A DNA stretch of 40,746 bases. It comes from a bacterium. Lineage in GTDB: Bacteria > UBP6 > UBA1177. The stretch covers positions 1 to 40,746 of the forward strand of contig JAGCXM010000004.1 of assembly GCA_017961325.1 (NCBI GenBank). Direction: 5' to 3'. Under the pieces are notes generated by a model. That model was not told the origin of the DNA and made no database searches. It worked only from the letters and a program-made list of their open reading frames with translations. The translations under genes were made by a program, and so were the position numbers. Positions 39,694-40,746 of the stretch are shown here, piece after piece. How positions within the stretch are numbered: the first letter of the stretch is position 1; every line of letters starts with the position of its first letter.

Positions 39694-40250
39694 TGAAAAA
39701 ACTCATCATTTTCCTGATTTTATTAGCATTTTTAGCAGTTTCGTGCAGCGGGTCGAAAAAAGCGGAAAACGATGCTGACGTTCTGCCGGATGAGGATGAA
39801 GCAACAACTGACGAGGATGATGATTCGGATGATGAAGTAAATGTCGATGAAGATAAAACCTATTATGAAGAGCCGGACAAAGATGCAGATTACGATGAAG
39901 ACAATCCATGCGTTCCCAATCCTTGTGAGAATATGGACTATTCAACAGGAAAGTGCAATTTGTCTTACAACTGGTTGTACGGGTATGAATATAAATGCGA
40001 ATGTGTTGAAAATGCAGTATGGCACGGCATAAACAACTACTGCTACGACCCGTGCAACCCGAATCCTTGTGAAAACATAGCGCATTCAAACGGCGAATGT
40101 ACAGCGCGAGAATCTCTTATAGGAGACGATGCTTACTGCGGCTGCATTGACGGATATTACTGGGATGACGACCGCTACAAATGCACTTCGTCGTCCGAGG
40201 AAAAAGAAGAATGCGCTGACTTTCAGAATCCCGATTCCGACGAAATTTAA
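39693..40250 (+). CDS. Short EGF-like lipoprotein, possibly 3'-truncated
   Basis: 185 residues from ATG 39693 (TAATG overlap with the upstream stop). Signal peptide with lipobox LAVS-C18, followed by SGSKKAENDADVLPDED, nearly the same as the upstream protein, then an acidic spacer and two EGF-like modules (NPCVPNPCENMDYSTGKC..., PCNPNPCENIAHSNGEC...). It lacks the Lcl domains of its relatives and ends shortly after the second module with ECADFQNPDSDEI. Its stop is one base from the end of a convergent DUF4143 ATPase gene, so truncation by insertion is likely but not proven. Confidence 0.8.
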   Translation: MKKLIIFLILLAFLAVSCSGSKKAENDADVLPDEDEATTDEDDDSDDEVNVDEDKTYYEEPDKDADYDEDNPCVPNPCENMDYSTGKCNLSYNWLYGYEYKCECVENAVWHGINNYCYDPCNPNPCENIAHSNGECTARESLIGDDAYCGCIDGYYWDDDRYKCTSSSEEKEECADFQNPDSDEI

Positions 40251-40251
40251 A

Positions 40252-40746
40252 CTACAAGCTTTTCATCACCGCAGATATTCCGTAAAGTGGGACATTCAGG
40301 ACGGTTTTGTCTTCGCGGTAAGGAAGCGCGGAGGTTTTCAACGCTTTGTCAGGGCTGAAATTCTGACAGAAAAGGGTGAAACTTCTCGAGCGCAGGTTTT
40401 CGCCCGATTTTACCTCTATCGGAATGACGCTGTTTTCTTTCTGGATCACGAAATCTACTTCCGAAGTGCTTCGCTCGTTCGTCCAGTAGCCGATGTAGTC
40501 TAAATTCAGTGTTTTGAGTTCCTGCATGACATACTGCTCGGTCAAAGCCCCTTTAAATTCACTCATTATGCGGTTTCCGTCGATAAGAGCAGCCGCTGAA
40601 AGTCCTGCTGATGCGCCGAGAAGACCTACATCGACCATGAAAAGTTTGAAAACAGCCAGGTCCTGATAGGCTTTAAGCGGCATTTTAGGAGTGCTGACAC
40701 GGTGCGATTTCAGCACGATTCCGCAGTTGACTAGCCACATTATCGC
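40252..40746 (-). CDS. Second DUF4143 ATPase, C-terminal part only (window edge)
   Basis: The frame is open to the right edge; 164 residues of the C-terminus are seen. MWLVNCGIVLKSHRVSTPKMPLKAYQDLAVFKLFMVDVGLLGA is the conserved stretch before the nuclease-like region, and FKGALTEQYVMQEL, YWTNERSTSEVDFVIQ and VIPIEVKSGEN follow, with the D and E-x-K pattern of PD-(D/E)xK folds. The P-loop half lies outside the window. It is a different subfamily from the ATPase at 35.0-36.4 kb, as the two align only in the core motifs, and it runs in the opposite direction. Confidence 0.88.
   Translation of the reverse strand, partial: AIMWLVNCGIVLKSHRVSTPKMPLKAYQDLAVFKLFMVDVGLLGASAGLSAAALIDGNRIMSEFKGALTEQYVMQELKTLNLDYIGYWTNERSTSEVDFVIQKENSVIPIEVKSGENLRSRSFTLFCQNFSPDKALKTSALPYREDKTVLNVPLYGISAVMKSL

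Overview
The window reads as a chromosome segment of an uncultured diderm (Gram-negative-type) bacterium. The evidence is a TamB homologue, an Mpl-type muropeptide ligase, a periplasmic N-acetylmuramoyl-L-alanine amidase and several lipoproteins with clear lipoboxes. Thymidylate would be made by a flavin-dependent ThyX of unusual double length. The Asp/Glu-rich lipoproteins with EGF-like and Lcl (DUF1566) modules recall poorly cultured anaerobic, deltaproteobacteria/Myxococcota-like lineages, but there is no rRNA or marker set here to fix the taxonomy, so that placement is a guess.

Layout. 1-4.7 kb (minus strand): a partial Lcl lipoprotein, then an ankyrin-repeat protein / TrkA / NhaP-type antiporter operon. 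4.8-14.4 kb (plus strand): a HAD phosphatase and a thiamine (thiazole) gene group, thiS-thiF-amidohydrolase ... thiG ... thiH. This group is interrupted twice by AT-rich accessory DNA. Block 1 (about 7.2-9.9 kb) carries three unrecognised genes, two of which share a QxQxAGDxSxQxQ motif. Block 2 (10.74-13.1 kb) carries tandem hairpins, a frameshifted ORF6N-domain gene, palindromic repeats and a DUF4258/YgiT-type toxin-antitoxin pair. 14.5-22.6 kb (minus strand): a tight operon tamB - radical SAM - RHH/SHOCT - secreted protein - xerD - ispD, directly preceded by tRNA-Gly(CCC). 22.9-34.8 kb (plus strand): thiE-like - purC - thyX - homocysteine methyltransferase, a 1338-residue TPR protein, mpl, then parB - amidase - prmC. 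34.8-40.7 kb: a decapitated lipoprotein leader, three 32-bp direct repeats, a DUF4143 ATPase, a 1101-residue EGF/Lcl lipoprotein, a short second lipoprotein, and a second, partial DUF4143 ATPase on the opposite strand.

How the genes fit together. ThiS/ThiF/ThiG/ThiH build the thiazole moiety of thiamine, and the ThiE-like protein, about 9 kb away, would join it to the pyrimidine; thiC, thiD and tenA are not in the window. The purC/thyX/homocysteine methyltransferase group is linked through folate one-carbon and methyl metabolism. Mpl, the amidase and TamB serve envelope turnover and assembly. The lipoproteins are probably surface- or periplasm-exposed.

Regulation. By eye, a consistent promoter type recurs before most transcription units: a TTGnnn box, a 16-bp (once 17-bp) spacer, a TAWAAT-like box, four bases, then CGKTTTTTG or a related T-tract. 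The most interesting candidate for an undescribed system is the three-gene cassette at 7.6-9.7 kb.
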